From: Apostichopus japonicus
Taxonomy: Eukaryota > Echinodermata > Holothuroidea > Aspidochirotida > Stichopodidae
Reading direction: 5' to 3'
Length of the DNA: 64,000 bases
NCBI RefSeq assembly: GCF_037975245.1
Contig: NC_092566.1
Location: 17,455,001 to 17,519,000, forward strand
A model generated the notes under the pieces. The model saw nothing but the letters and a program-made list of their open reading frames with translations. It made no database searches and was not told where the DNA came from. Shown here piece by piece: positions 24,953 to 38,797 of this stretch; within the stretch, counting starts at the first letter, position 1; each line of letters opens with the position of its first letter. The translations under genes and the position numbers were made by a program.

Positions 24953-25581
24953 TCATGTGTCATCAGGAATATCGCATCCAAAGAGTTGAACAAATAACTT
25001 TCCAGCGGTATCAAGGAATGACGTCATGTAGTAAGGACTAGACACTTCTTCTGATTGGTCAGTGTAGCTCCTACTGGCGAGTTTTTCAATGCACTTACAG
25101 TACACGCTCAATTTCGGCTGACGGTCTGTACTAATGAAGCTGAACAGGTTCCTCTTAATCTTATCTTTGAGCCCTTCAGGTTGTGTCTCATCAAGGAGAT
25201 GGTAAGCCTCTTTCAGATCCTTTCTGAATGAGCTGTTGTACCCAAAAGAACTTTGCAAGGGATCTTCGTGACTGACTTTGATGACTGGCTTTGCGATGGA
25301 TTCGCCACGTCCGCGTTCTTCTTCACTTTCAACGGCGTTTGCTATCGGTTTGCGTTGATCAAGTGGAAAAGAGTCAAGCGCCCTCTTTCCGTTAAGGTCT
25401 TCTTTTTCTGGCTTTAGCAGAGACTTTCTCCAATTTCGATGTAACGTCTTCGTGACGTCATCGGTAATTCCAATCGTCATCTTGGAGCGATGCATGATAG
25501 GAATTTTCTCCTCCTTGACGATGTCTTGAAGGAGCACAGCGTTGTTATTGTTGGCATTACCAACATGATTGATTGTTAAAT
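24953..25581 (-). CDS. copy A exon 2 (main coding exon)
   Basis: The acceptor is TTTGACAG; the exon is open for 209 codons to TGA at 24953-24955. It ends GKLFVQLFGCDIPDDT. Over the last 101 residues it differs from copy B at 12 positions by my count. Confidence 0.85.
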
Positions 25582-28086
25582 CTGTCAAATATAATAACGT
25601 TAATATTACACGGCCCCGTTACAGTACATCATGCAATTTTCACGTTTTACATTAGTTTGATGTGCCTACGATGTATACTTAATAGTTTCTACCAAACTTC
25701 CAGTTAAGCTTTATAATTTATACTGCAAGAAATGTATGTGAGCAACGACATATTTAGGAGCTTTCACAGGAGATAAATTTAATGTAGTCAAGCAGTGGCG
25801 GAGAAACAGGGGGGGTTGGGGGGGTTTTAACCCCCCCACTTTTTGAAGAGGGGGGGTTGGCCCACACAATCAACCCCCCCTAGTTTTTGCCAGTAATGTT
25901 CTGTTATAGCCTATGTTATGTGCTCCAAATGGCATAATAAATCAAATTATTAAATTTGAAATTGTTAAAGTCATTTCAACCTTTTACCTGGTAGGCTACA
26001 TCAACAATTAACGACCGAAAACCGAGTTAGAATTGACCGACACATTATTTCTAGCCCCTTTCCCCCACCTTGCGCATTGGAACTTGTAGCTCATAGCGCT
26101 AACTTCACCCCACAACAGAAATACACAAAATAACGTTTTGTTGCTGTTGAATAGCTTTGGAACTGCATACACTTGCCAACTTCAACGAGGTGAAGGAAGG
26201 AAAAGAAAAAGAAGAAAGAGAGAAAAGGATGGAGTAGAAAATACGGCAAGAAAACGGGAAGAGGAAGAGGAACAGTGACAAAATTATTCGAATTTGTAAA
26301 GCAAACAGCAGATATCACATCATATCAGTGAGCATGAAAATGGCGTTCCACGATAAACAGCCTCCAAACCATGGGCGCAGATCCTGGTGAGGACAGCGGG
26401 ACGCGTACCCACCAACATTTTCAGTAGTGGGGACATGATATACCGTGTCCCCACCAATTTGTCTTTGCATTTCAAGTTCCCCTGTATGGAACTTTGGCGC
26501 AGTTTGATCCAGCATTGTGCAAATGACATGTAGCAGTTCTCATTTTATTGTATTTTATCCACAGTTGTTAAATATAGGACGGAAATCGCATTTGCGGCAG
26601 CCTATATTTGTTTTCTGGGAGAGGACCCCAGACCCATCGTATATACAAAAGTCTACTTGGATTATTTGTCCCCTGATTTTCTTTCTGCAGACGCCCATGT
26701 ATTTCTCCAAACTAAATTTCTAAGCAATGAGATCTAAAACTTAAGGAGGTTTAGGAGCATCATTAGGTCTGGGAAGTGTTATTTCCGGCGATCTGGGAGG
26801 TATATTTGCCCCAAAAAATCGTACGCTACGCGCGAACCCATGGTCGCGCTCCGCTTAGATAGTGTCATAGAACAGACACGCGTCCCCACCAATATCCAAG
26901 ACTGATCTGCGCCCATGGTCAAAAATGTCGATGTGTGTAGTGTTCGGTTTCGGAAATATCTGGTATATTTTTATTTCCTTGAACGAAATTTTTTAGTAGC
27001 CGTCTGAATTTTCGAAAATTCCCTAACCAACATTCTTCATCATACTTCATCATACTTGTGCAATTTTGACCCGTCTGTTAGGGTTTGAAGGAGGTTTTTC
27101 TATATCGGTTGTCCATTGATGATATTTTGTGCAACATTATGGGTATGTTTTGAAGTGAATTTATTCACGAGAATTGTGAATTTTCAAATTCTGAACAGTG
27201 GGGCTGACGGATATTGTGGGCCGCGATGAAGAATCACCTACAAAAGCAATGATCCACAGGATATGTGATGAAGTCGAACATGATGTGTGACTGGTGACAA
27301 TCTTCAAAAAGGTTATAGATGAAAAAAAAAGTATTTGGAAAAAACTTGGTTGTCAGGCAAAAGTGTACATATGGTTGGTCAGTTTCAAGCCATTTCAAGT
27401 GCCATTTCCGGTGATCTGGGGGTACCAAAACCAGAAATTTTCTTGTACGCTGCGCGCCAACCAATGGTGGCGCTCCGCTTAGATAGTAATACGCGCCCCC
27501 CGGGTTAGAAAATCCTGTATACACCCCTGGTTAAATCCAGCTTTTCAAGGCCTGGGCAGTGCCATTTACTGCAATCTGGGAAGCAATATTTGCCAAAAAA
27601 TTCTTGTGCACTTCGCGCCAACTTATGGTGGCGCTCCACTTAGATAGTGAGCCAGCAGTTATGACTTTTTATTTCATCAATGGCCTGCAACCCCCCCACT
27701 TCTGACAAGAAATCTCCGCCACTGTAGTCAAGTTTGGACAAAGCGAACTTTTTCGATTATCTTGTTTTTCTTTGGAACGAGTCTATTATTTATTTAAAAT
27801 TTCTGCCAAGATTAAAGTTGATAAATTCTATATGGTACATTTATTAATAGAGAACACCAATGCAGACAGCATCATGAATTTTATAAGCTTTGGAATAGGT
27901 TGCAACACTAAACACTACATTCATTAGCATATATAGATACAGTAAACTGCATCCCATTTAGCCAATTCTAAAACTGTATCATAAAAGTTATTACTATAAA
28001 TAGATAGATAGAAACTTTACCTACAAATATTCTGTCTTTGTATGAAATTGGACTAGTTTTGAGTACTTACCAAAGGTATTTTCCAT
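24953..28086 (-). CDS. unknown 214-aa protein, intact copy A of a head-to-head pair
   Basis: Two coding exons: 28071-28086 (MENTF plus one base) and 24953-25581. They join as F-DLTINHVGNANN, 645 nt in all. No signal peptide or transmembrane segment is seen. The N-terminal half is polar and Lys/Ser rich. The last ~100 residues (from LQSSFGY) are probably helical, with a core FISTDRQPKLSVYCKCIEKL that is identical in the neighbouring copy B. I do not recognise the family and assign no function. The 2.5-kb intron holds a 1.9-kb hAT element; without it the intron would be ~550 bp. The shared structure with copy B, including the 16-base first coding exon, is the main support that this is a real gene. 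Confidence 0.8.
26370..26917 (+). mobile_element. nested hAT-like element with CATGGGCGCAGATC termini
   Basis: CATGGGCGCAGATC at 26370 is mirrored by GATCTGCGCCCATG ending at 26917. It has a right-end box at 26775-26863. The flanks (CTCCAAAC and GTCAAAAA) do not form a clear 8-bp duplication, so either this copy is old or the termini are slightly misplaced. Confidence 0.7.
27398..27530 (+). mobile_element. right end of another hAT-like insertion
   Basis: A right-end box (27398-27487) is followed by a C-rich run, GGGTTAGAAAATCCTG and CACCCCTGG, a plausible hAT right terminus (CAGGGGTG inverted). No matching left end was found within the host element, so it is truncated or decayed. Confidence 0.5.
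28071..28086 (-). CDS. copy A exon 1 (16 coding bases)
   Basis: ATG at 28084-28086 encodes MENTF plus one base, then GTAAGTAC. Copy B has the same length, phase and donor (ATGGAAAATATAGTTT|GTAAGT). The preceding AACAACAG could be a splice acceptor, so a 5' UTR exon may exist further upstream. Confidence 0.78.
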
Positions 28087-29158
28087 GATTTTATCTGTTG
28101 TTAACAGATAAACAAGTTAAATATGTTGTACGTAATAGTAAATATGTCTTCACTTTTCTAAGGCAACTATTGTTGTGTATATGTTTTCTTTGTTTTTCAC
28201 ACACAATTGTGTATTACATCTATTGCTCTCTGTGATTCAACAATGACCCGTGTGAGCATAACGTCATTATTATACGGCGTGCCCCAGATGCGTGAATGCG
28301 ACTTAAGAGTATGCACATTGACTGGGAAAACAGCGTCAGTCACAATTTTTGTTTTGGGCGTTTTGCGTGACCAGCCAGACAACATTAATGTATTTGGTCA
28401 TGCGGTATGATGTGCGCAGGTTGTCGGCGTTCTGAATAAATCAAAGACTTCCGGCGCTAGATTGATGACTCCTATACTGTTAACACACAAACACATGAAG
28501 CCAGTACACGCGCGCGTCTGCAGAATAAGATTTCTTGAAGTGCGTTCGTATACACGTAATGATGAAGCCAACGTGCGCGCGTATATGCGCTGGGTATTCA
28601 TTTAGCTGTTGTTCGTTTTGTGAAACTAGTACTAGTAGTAGTAAGTTGAGTCTCGTCTATCCGACATGCTCAGTGATTAACCTCCGCGACGTATCACGAT
28701 CTTGCGCAGGTTTATTACTTCCTCGAAATTGTTAATGTTAACGTCCTTAAATTGCGACTTTATTTTTCCAAGCAAGGTAGTCACGGGTAGTCACGGGCAG
28801 TTTTGTGAAACTGCTTTGCCGTATTTCGTTGTGATATGTTACCGCGCCGATACAATTTTTTTTTTTTCTGCGCAAATGTGGCATCAGCAATACTGCAACT
28901 AGTATTACTGCGGCGAAACGGACCGTTTGCGCATCAGGACGCGTTATAATATTTGCACCTCTGGCAGTGCCATGAAACAACGCATAGTTCTACATTGTTT
29001 AGTCACAAACAACAGGAGGTTTGTTCAATATGGTATAAACAGAAACAAACAAAACACATATATACACAACAAAAGTTGCCACAGAAGTGAAAACATAATT
29101 ACTACGGTATTACGTACAATATATTTAACTTGTTCATCTATTTGAAACAGATACAATC
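28087..29158. promoter_or_regulatory. shared divergent promoter region of gene pair A/B, inverted duplication
   Basis: The ~1.07 kb between the two start codons is partly mirror-image. CATATTTACTATTACGTACA, CATATTTAACTTGTTTATC and TATACACAACAATAGTTGCC upstream of A (minus, 28097-28190) match TACGGTATTACGTACAATAT, ATATTTAACTTGTTCATC and TATACACAACAAAAGTTGCC upstream of B (29050-29146). The centre (about 28480-28700) is richer in CG and CGCG. Transcription start sites are not visible directly; the regulatory role is inferred from position and conservation. Confidence 0.6.
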
Positions 29159-30438
29159 ATGGAAAATATAGTTTGTAAGTACTGATTATTCAACTAATTT
29201 CTGTTATAAACTATAATGTTTTCGCTTTTCTCTCGGCCACAACATCAAATGTAAGTTGAGCGGCTCTACTTGATAATTATAGATCACTAAAATCATTAAT
29301 ATATTACGTATAACTATTGAACTCCCTTTTTACTCTAGTTATACTATAACAACGATAGCTGCATGGAGTAGGCTATAGGCTTGTTTGGAAATGTTATATG
29401 CAAATAAGAACATTGATCAGTTTTAACAGTTACGCGTAAAGGTAGGTCAAGTGGACACTACAAATGTAAGCCAGAAATGTTGAAACCGTCTTGCGTAATG
29501 CAAAGTTAATTAACATTTTGTACTCGTTGTTTTTGGACAGATCCAAAAATCAATCATGTTGGTAACGCCAACAATAACAATGCTGTGCTCCCTCAATACA
29601 TCGACACGGTGCATAACATTCCCATCATTCATCGCTCCAAGAAGAAGCATGGAACTGCTGGTGATGACGTAACGGAAAAGTTACATCGAAATTTTTACAT
29701 CCCCGTTAAAAGTTACATCCCCGCCGACAGCAATGTGTGTCGTCTGGCAAGGGTGTTGTTCAATAACAACTTCCCGACATGGACGTTAAATGGATGTGTG
29801 CCGAGAGATTGGCTTCGGTCAGCTTGCGAGTCTACAAGCCTCCATGGCTTCTTTCGCGAGTTCCTGCTTGCGGGAAGATCACATATACATACATACATAC
29901 AAATTGGAGAAAGTCTCTGCTAAAGCCACGAACGAATCGCCCTGATGAAAAGAGGGCGCTTGACTATTTACCATTTTGCCGAGCTGATATGACAAAACAT
30001 GACGTTGCAAGCCAGGGCAAAACTGAGGGCGTCACTCCAAAGATCCTTAAACCCGTTGACTCGAACAACCACTTGCTATCTGTTCCTTCGCACAAGCGTC
30101 TTAAAGAAAACCAAGGGAGCTTTAAGAATCCTTTGCAAAGTTCGTTTGGTTACAGCAGCTCATTCAGAAAGGATTTGCAAGAGGCTTACCATCTCCTTGA
30201 TGAGAAACAACCTGAAGGGCTCAACGATAAGATTAAGAGGAACCTGTTCAACTTCATAAGTACAGACCGTCAGCCGAAACTGAGCGTGTACTGTAAGTGC
30301 ATTGAAAAACTCGCCAGTAGGAGCTACACTGACCAATCAGAAGCAGCCTCAAGTACTAACTGCATGACGTCATTTCTTGATACCGCTGGAAAGTTATTTG
30401 CTCAACTCTTTGGATGTGATATTCCGAATGACACATGA
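29159..30438 (+). pseudogene. copy B of the unknown gene, frame broken by a 212-bp insertion
   Basis: Exon 1 is 29159-29174 (MENIV plus one base); exon 2 is 29541-30438. They join as V-YPKINHVGNANN. The frame is homologous to copy A up to KLHRN. A 212-bp insertion (29694-29905) then shifts the frame by two, and the homologous frame resumes as NWRKSLLKP and runs to TGA at 30436-30438. Without the insert, B would be about 233 residues, with an extra segment (around KTEGVTPKILKPVDSNNHL) absent from A. The last 101 residues are about 88% identical to A. This is the only frame lesion I find, so inactivation may be recent or polymorphic. An ATG inside the insert (29779) opens a frame that joins the conserved half, so a truncated or novel N-terminus is possible. 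Confidence 0.8.
29694..29905 (+). mobile_element. SINE/LINE-tail insertion with (ATAC)n end and AAATT target duplication
   Basis: AAATT occurs at 29689-29693 and 29901-29905, while copy A has a single AAATT at the same codon position (CATCGAAATTGGAGAAAG). The insert ends in (ATAC)n. Its right half matches the fragment at 21425-21521. Its direct effect is a +2 frameshift of copy B. Confidence 0.88.
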
Positions 30439-31549
30439 AAATGAATAATCAAATCACTTATAATGCACAATTGTAACGTGAAGCCTATGCCACCCGACCC
30501 AGCGAGAGGTTCTCGTCAATAATACATAATTGTTTAGATAAATTACTGTTTGTTTTGATTAATTACTTTCTTAACTCACTTAAGCGAAAGCACTGATTGC
30601 TTTGTTATGGCGAATAAATTTTTCTTAAATTTGTAAATTTAACTTTGCTGATTAACTTCTGTCCCAATCCTTTGCGAAAGTCCAATAGTCCGATGATAGA
30701 AACTCCACCCTCCTCTTACTACTTATATACGCTAGAAGCTTTTGAATTCATAACATGACCAAATCAGTATTGTTCCCCAATATTCTAAAAACTCAAATAT
30801 CGAACTTCAGCACACAGTTTACTATAGTCTACCACAAGCAAAACGGTCTTTGATTACTGAGAAGTGTTAATAACTAATTTAATGATGTCCAATGTCCGGG
30901 AACAACTCCTTAATTGGGTCAGAACCTTCCAGGAAAACCACCATGTAATTTAGCATATTTAAATTAGCTACACTATTAATAACCTTTAAATGCTGCTCGG
31001 GACGTACGTCACCTGTTCCTAACAAAAAATAAAGTGATAAGTCGAAGTCTACAATTGACAATGATAAGTAGTATAACATTAACAATACTGATATCAACAA
31101 CATTGATTTTATAGTAATATATTAAACGTCGTTCCATGTAGATTGTGATCACGTGATTAACGCCTAAAGTGGCATTCTCCAGTGAGTCAGATATGTTGCA
31201 TTTTTTTGGTTTGTGGCTTCGATGATATACATCAATACCAAGATACGTAGTGCGACAGTTGCGGCAAGTCAGGCAATTGAAATCACTGAAAGATCGTCCC
31301 ATCCCTCTGGAGTAAAAATAGTTGGATTCATTTCCCAATACGTTGGTTCTCGTTGTTAGAAATTATTAAAAAATATTACGTCAAGTTGGACATGTCATCA
31401 ATGGGCAAGGTTTCAGCAATTCTGAGAAAGGCTGCTATTACCTATAGTGAAAACCTTTAGAGACTCAAAAAGCTTGACGCATTTAATTATACAAGTCCAT
31501 GGAGAAATGATATAACAATCATATATACGTACTATAACTTAAGTGTAAC
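30439..31549. other. intergenic; AATAAA at 30613 and unassigned minus frames
   Basis: AATAAA at 30613-30618 is a possible polyadenylation signal for copy B. The minus frames at 30879-31103 and 31009-31338 (FNCLTCRNCRTT; GTGDVRPEQHL) are preceded by acceptor-like sequences. I could not link them in phase to the Ly6-like gene, so they stay unassigned. Confidence 0.4.
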
Positions 31550-31589
31550 CAGGGAGCTGCTACTCTAACGTTAGAGTAGCAGCTCCCTG
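31550..31589. repeat. 40-bp perfect palindrome flanked by GTGTAAC
   Basis: CAGGGAGCTGCTACTCTAAC is followed immediately by its exact reverse complement, with no loop. GTGTAAC is present at 31543-31549 and 31590-31596 in direct orientation. Its outer core CAGGGAGCT parallels CATGGAGCT of the palindrome at 22241-22273. Confidence 0.88.
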
Positions 31590-31872
31590 GTGTAACCGTC
31601 TGGCTGCGTTGTTACTCTGCGATCGTTCAGAGTCTTTTATGATGTCTCTCTTGACGGTTGAAGGGTCGGCGTTTCGAAGACGGTCATTGGCCACTTAATG
31701 TGTATACGATTCCGCGACCGGTTCATAGGCAAACCATGTTCAACCGTGACGAAATCCCTCATTTTTACATCGATTTACACAGATGCTTCGATACCCCGTA
31801 GAATGTAACTTCGTAAAGGACTTTTGTGTTGTTAGTGCACGTTGCCCAGTATTCACGTTACACATTGGTATG

Positions 31873-34092
<2,220 letters not shown>

Positions 34093-34121
34093 AGTATAAA
34101 TTTCGGATCAAATCTGTGAAA

Positions 34122-35327
34122 TTAAAACAGATAAATGTATAAGTTTTCTTTGTTTCAAATTCCAGAAAAGAGAGAGAGAAAAAAGAAGAAACCTGTTATT
34201 GTTTCAGCGAATTTTATGTGTACACAGTTCCTGCAGTGTTAAGTATATAACCAAACAAGTTTCTGTCTCGGCCGTTTCAACAAGTTAACTAAAAATACAT
34301 AACTGTTTATTTGTGTTTATTTGAGACAAGCATTTCTTAAGCTCTTTGGTCCGTTTTGCAGTTCTATAGACATCACTCATTTTTTTTGTTGAAATTGCTT
34401 TTTAATGTAATCGATATAAGCAAAGTGTTTTCTGACAACATGTTTTGTTAAACTGCTGTGTCATTCTATAATTTGGTATACATGCTATAACAGGTAGGAT
34501 ATCGACCTAAACTGGTAACGAGAAAAGTTTATCCCTAATTTATTTCTACGCGATAATTTTATGTGTACTGACCTATACCAGAAGAATAGCAAGTAGAAAA
34601 TTGTAAATGGGAGGCATAATGAATGCAGAATTTGTAGTCACAATTCAGTATGAAAGTACTTAAACACCCCCTCACCCACCCCACTCCCTCTCCGAGCAAC
34701 ATACACCCTATACAAAACGACAAAAATGACGATGAAAATTGTTGTTTAACGATGGATTAATTTTTCAACAATATCCACTGTTTCCCTTCTGGAAAGAAAA
34801 TTGCTATCCATAACGTGTTGTCACCCATAAATTGCATATCATAATGTATATCCCGTAGCTCTAGTTATAAACATACATTTATTCCAGAATTCAACGAAAC
34901 ACTAAAATTATTCAATAAAATCTTGACAAGAGGCATCTTGAATATTCACTGATTAGCTTAATTAGTTTCTATAAACAAATCAAGGTACGTAAGGACTACA
35001 CAGTCTGATTACATACATTGGATTCCTCTGCGATCACCACAGATCATCACTAAACAAACTATGGTGGTCAACATTATACTGTTACTTTTATTCGTATTAA
35101 TATTTTGAAAACTGTATCCATAGTACAAAGATTGCCATGACACCCCTTCTTTTACTAAAATTAACGTTTTAGCCATGGCCTACAACAGTTTGGTATATTA
35201 TTTTTCGTTCGGTGACGATGTGTGTAGTATATTTAGCCTTTATGGATGATGAATATGATGATAATAATATTAATAATAACATAAAAACATTCTAATAAAA
35301 AGCAATTTATTTACATGATTTACTCAC
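34122..35327. other. no recognisable coding feature
   Basis: AT-rich presumed 5' UTR intron of the LU gene. No repeat family or exon-like frame was recognised. Confidence 0.4.
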
Positions 35328-35430
35328 CAACCTGCTAAGATTTCCCCGTTGTAACTTGCTGTTAAGGTTGATATGAATTTCTGTCTTTAAAGTCGCCGCA
35401 CCATTTCAAACTTAACCTCCTTCTCAGCAT
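35328..35430 (-). other. possible 5' UTR exon of the LU gene
   Basis: On the minus strand, TTAGCAGGTTG|GTGAGTAAA forms a good donor at 35326-35327. The acceptor ATTTCACAG just before the LU coding exon 1 needs such a partner. The upstream limit is unknown. Support is splice signals only. Confidence 0.3.
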
Positions 35431-36145
35431 TTTCTTTCATTTGTCACGACAAACATTGGAAGATATATTGCATCTGTCTCCGGTAGTAATCAAACATTTA
35501 ATGATCGTTTTTCTTATCCACATAGAGGAAATGGCGAAATATTTTTTTTTTTTTAGCTTCTTTCAGTATTCTGAATAAGTCATCGAGAGTCGAACAGTTC
35601 AACGAACCAATAAATGCCCAAACAAAAAAAAAAACAAAAAAAAATGAAAAATATAAACGGGAAGGAATAATTTCAACTAAAACGAGAAAGTGATATTTCT
35701 ATCCTAATGAAGGATTGATTTATTGCTGCACCATACGTTATAGTTACTGCATCGAATGAGCACGTGAGTTCTCAACTAAAGTGAAAACACTGGCAGATAA
35801 TCAATGCTCAGTTATGTATTCAATGTGCAGCGGACTGCGTTTCATTATTAAATCCGTATTGCAAACAGCAGTGCGTACAGTATAGTTGTCAAGCAAAAGC
35901 AAGGATATAAGTGACAGCAGAATTGGAGAAACTTCCTACCAGTAGGCCTAGTATTTAATGTTAATAGCAGGGTACCTGAAACCGAGGCCGAGTAAGACCA
36001 AAGCATACCCTCCCCCCCCCCCCCACAAATGGACTTGGTATCCCTTTTTTTATGGTGTAGGCTAGCCCTTTCTTTTTCTACCCTGTAGAAAGTGACTTTC
36101 TGTGTGCACATTTTCAATTGAAATTAAGCATGTATAAAGTCCATG

Positions 36146-36149
<4 letters not shown>

Positions 36150-36194
<45 letters not shown>
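36150..36194. repeat. (AT)n microsatellite
   Basis: About 22 uninterrupted AT units. Confidence 0.95.
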
Positions 36195-36197
<3 letters not shown>

Positions 36198-36229
36198 TAT
36201 TGCCAAACTATCTTTTCTTTTACGGATAT

Positions 36230-36396
36230 TTGATCTTAAGAAGGCTGATCGCTGTCATACTGCGGAAGACGACAGTAAGTACATTTTGAAGAATAATATG
36301 ATACCAATGTGTCAGTGTCTATCTGTGACATCACACCTGTTTGCTTCAAGTTCACTTTTGGTACATTTTCTGACCACTCCAGTGCCCTCCACACCC
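36230..36396 (-). pseudogene. possible decayed LU-domain exon
   Basis: The minus frame GVEGTGVVRKCTKSELEANR then CDVTDR runs into a stop. The next frame gives DTLVSYYSSKCTYC. Together they resemble the second half of an LU domain (G..G..V.R.C...C...C.YC) with one frameshift, upstream of the intact LU gene on the same strand. No matching first-half exon was found. Confidence 0.25.
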
Positions 36397-37145
36397 TCTC
36401 ACAGAAGCCAAGCGACAGTACCGAGAATAAAAGGGATTAAAATAAAGACGTTACAAAACTGAATGTAACAACCTCACTAGCTCTACACAAGTAATTGTGC
36501 TGGAAGTTATGATAAAGTAAATTAAGTTTGGGCTGTTTGGTATAGATTTTTGCATCCACCTCAATTTATGCACTCTTTGTGTAAACATCGGCGATGTTAA
36601 TGTAATGACAGCGAAGTGATTTGCTATCACCATGGGAATAACTGTTCCTAAAATATAAAAAAAAAATGAGTTACTCATTTCTTTCATCAAATTAAAACAA
36701 ATCTTGTTTGCCATGTTGTCAAATTGATGGAGTAGGTTCCTTTATCAATTTTGGACAGCGATGTTTAGACATTGGATACGATTGTGGGGGTGATAAGGAG
36801 GGATTTTTCATTAGGAGGGAGTTTTAAAAGTCGGTTGCTAGGGGCTGTTCAGATGAGTCAAAATTTGAAGTGTCGTCTGAAACACAGATAACGGATAGAC
36901 CAGACAAGATGACAAACATGGTTCCCTTCTATTTGTAATGACCAAGAGGAATACTCTAATAGGTCTTTGTAGCTCCGAGTAAATTTATGAAAACGAAGTA
37001 AAATCACGCATTTCAGACTTGGCAGGCGACTTAATTACTGAGTCTTCCCGGTTTAACTTATCAAAGCACGGAAAATGTGAGTCTTATTAGACAACACATA
37101 TAATGGCCGACAGAGTGGCGGGGTTGAGGAGAGAGGGGGCAGGGG

Positions 37146-37524
37146 CAGTGGCGGAGCGTCCATACAGTCAGGGGGCGGATGCCCCCCCCCCCCCCCGACG
37201 GACTCAAATGGACTGCTGGCGCTCTTTTCAGCTTTTTACCACTTTTTACTTATTCGCGATTATTGACTTTTTTATTGCGCTCTCATCTACTTATTGACAT
37301 TTGTCACATTATGTTGGCGATGACACCTATTTATTCTTCGTTTATCTGCTAATTAACAAGGCCTGGAAAGGGTAATTTCCGGTGATCTAGGAAGTATCTT
37401 TACTCAAAAACTTTCTGTACCCTCCGCGCCAACCTGTGGTGGCGCTCTGCTTAGATAGTGTCGAAAGCGCCCCTATACAGACCATTCTCGACCCCCCTGA
37501 CCAATACCCCTAGCTCCGCCACTG
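37146..37524 (+). mobile_element. 379-bp hAT MITE with 8-bp target duplication
   Basis: The termini are CAGTGGCGGAGC and GCTCCGCCACTG (12-bp perfect inverted repeats). GGCAGGGG is duplicated at 37138-37145 and 37525-37532. It contains the right-end box at 37368-37459 and terminal G/C runs. The termini match the element at 25793-27724, so the two belong to one family. Confidence 0.93.
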
Positions 37525-38797
37525 GGCAGGGGAGGCTCAACCAGTGACTAGCGCGATATTATATAAAGTGAGGCAGGCCAGAAATATTCAGGTTGAGTTA
37601 TCAAATCATTGAAATGTTCCAATTCCCAAGTCATTTTATCTTCATACAAACACACGCTAACGTATGTCAGTTGTACGTTACTACTCAATTGACGTATTCT
37701 TCAGTATTATAAATCTTACGGTCAACTTATTAGCCTTCTTTCTGGTTACGTTATCATAAAAATGGATACAAGTGTGCGAGAACACTGGCTGGGCATGGTT
37801 AGGCTTCCATGAAAGGGGCTGATCCCCACCCACCCCAACCCCCACACGCCATTCTAGATAATAACAGGAAGGTATGTACAGTACGGCGAATAAGGGCGCA
37901 CAAAGTCTAATTTTCGTGCTTTTGTTTAGGACTGCATCAACGAACACCAAATTGGATTTATGAGGCATGACGTCATTTTCAATAGATTCGAAGATGCACT
38001 ATTGTGATACTGATCCCTTTACTCGTGTTGAACATGTATATCCCGGTAGCGAATTTTTTTTTCCCAAACAGATTTGCAATTACGGATTTTTCAGCCAATC
38101 AGATTGCTCGTGACGTCAGCATCAATAATGACCATCGCTTGGAAGTTCGAAGACATATACTGAGTTACACACTGACACTTGATTGTGTCTAGTTAAGGGG
38201 TTTCCCTTCAAACGCCCTAACTTTACTTTTAAGCTTGGATTACATATTGACCTCACTTATGATACATACACTACATTCTATTTGGTTCGTGTTTGCGTTA
38301 TCCACGATTCGTGAGCCGTCCTATTGAAATCAGAATTCGTTTCGTGGAATGGGGCCTACACTAAAAGCAACTTCACGACGCGAGTTCACGAGTCTTGAGT
38401 GAATATACACAAAACAGTATAGTGCATAGTATGATATATTTCCGTCACTGCACTGTGTACGAAGTTATAATACATATAGGCCTACAGCGCATGTGTGATG
38501 CACCCTGTACGAAACTTTCACTGTGCGATGTTATCGATTAATGCCTTCACAGAAAACTTCGATCAAAGTAGATCATACAATAGTAATACTAGTGTGCTAA
38601 ATATGTCTAAACCAATTCCAAACCTATCTAAATATATGTACGAAAAGCTACGGGTAATTTGAACGGGTATATCTTCGTTGCAACAAATGGATGCAGAACC
38701 TCGAAGTGAAGGTTTCTATGATGATAACGTAACTTTTCCCATAGGCGTACGAGTCGGGGGGGGGGGGGGGCAGGGGGGGGGGCAGACTGCCCCCCAA

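Larger units (their letters stand above)
25793..27724 (+). mobile_element. hAT element, 1932 bp, in intron of copy A, with nested insertions
   Basis: The termini are CAGTGGCGGAGAAA and TCTCCGCCACTG. TAGTCAAG is duplicated exactly at 25785-25792 and 27725-27732. G/C runs lie just inside both ends. It contains a right-end box at 27558-27649, a nested element at 26370-26917 and a further insertion remnant ending near 27530. No intact transposase was seen. Confidence 0.9.

Noticed and set aside
30879-31338. Minus frames FNCLTCRNCRTT... and GTGDVRPEQHL... as 3' exons of the LU gene
   Set aside because: Phases do not match exon 2 (phase 0), and the exon at 31873-32103 fits perfectly with an LU ending and stop codon.
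36118-36462. Plus frame of 114 residues starting in the (AT)n tract
   Set aside because: Starts inside a microsatellite, has no domain and overlaps the LU-like relic on the other strand.
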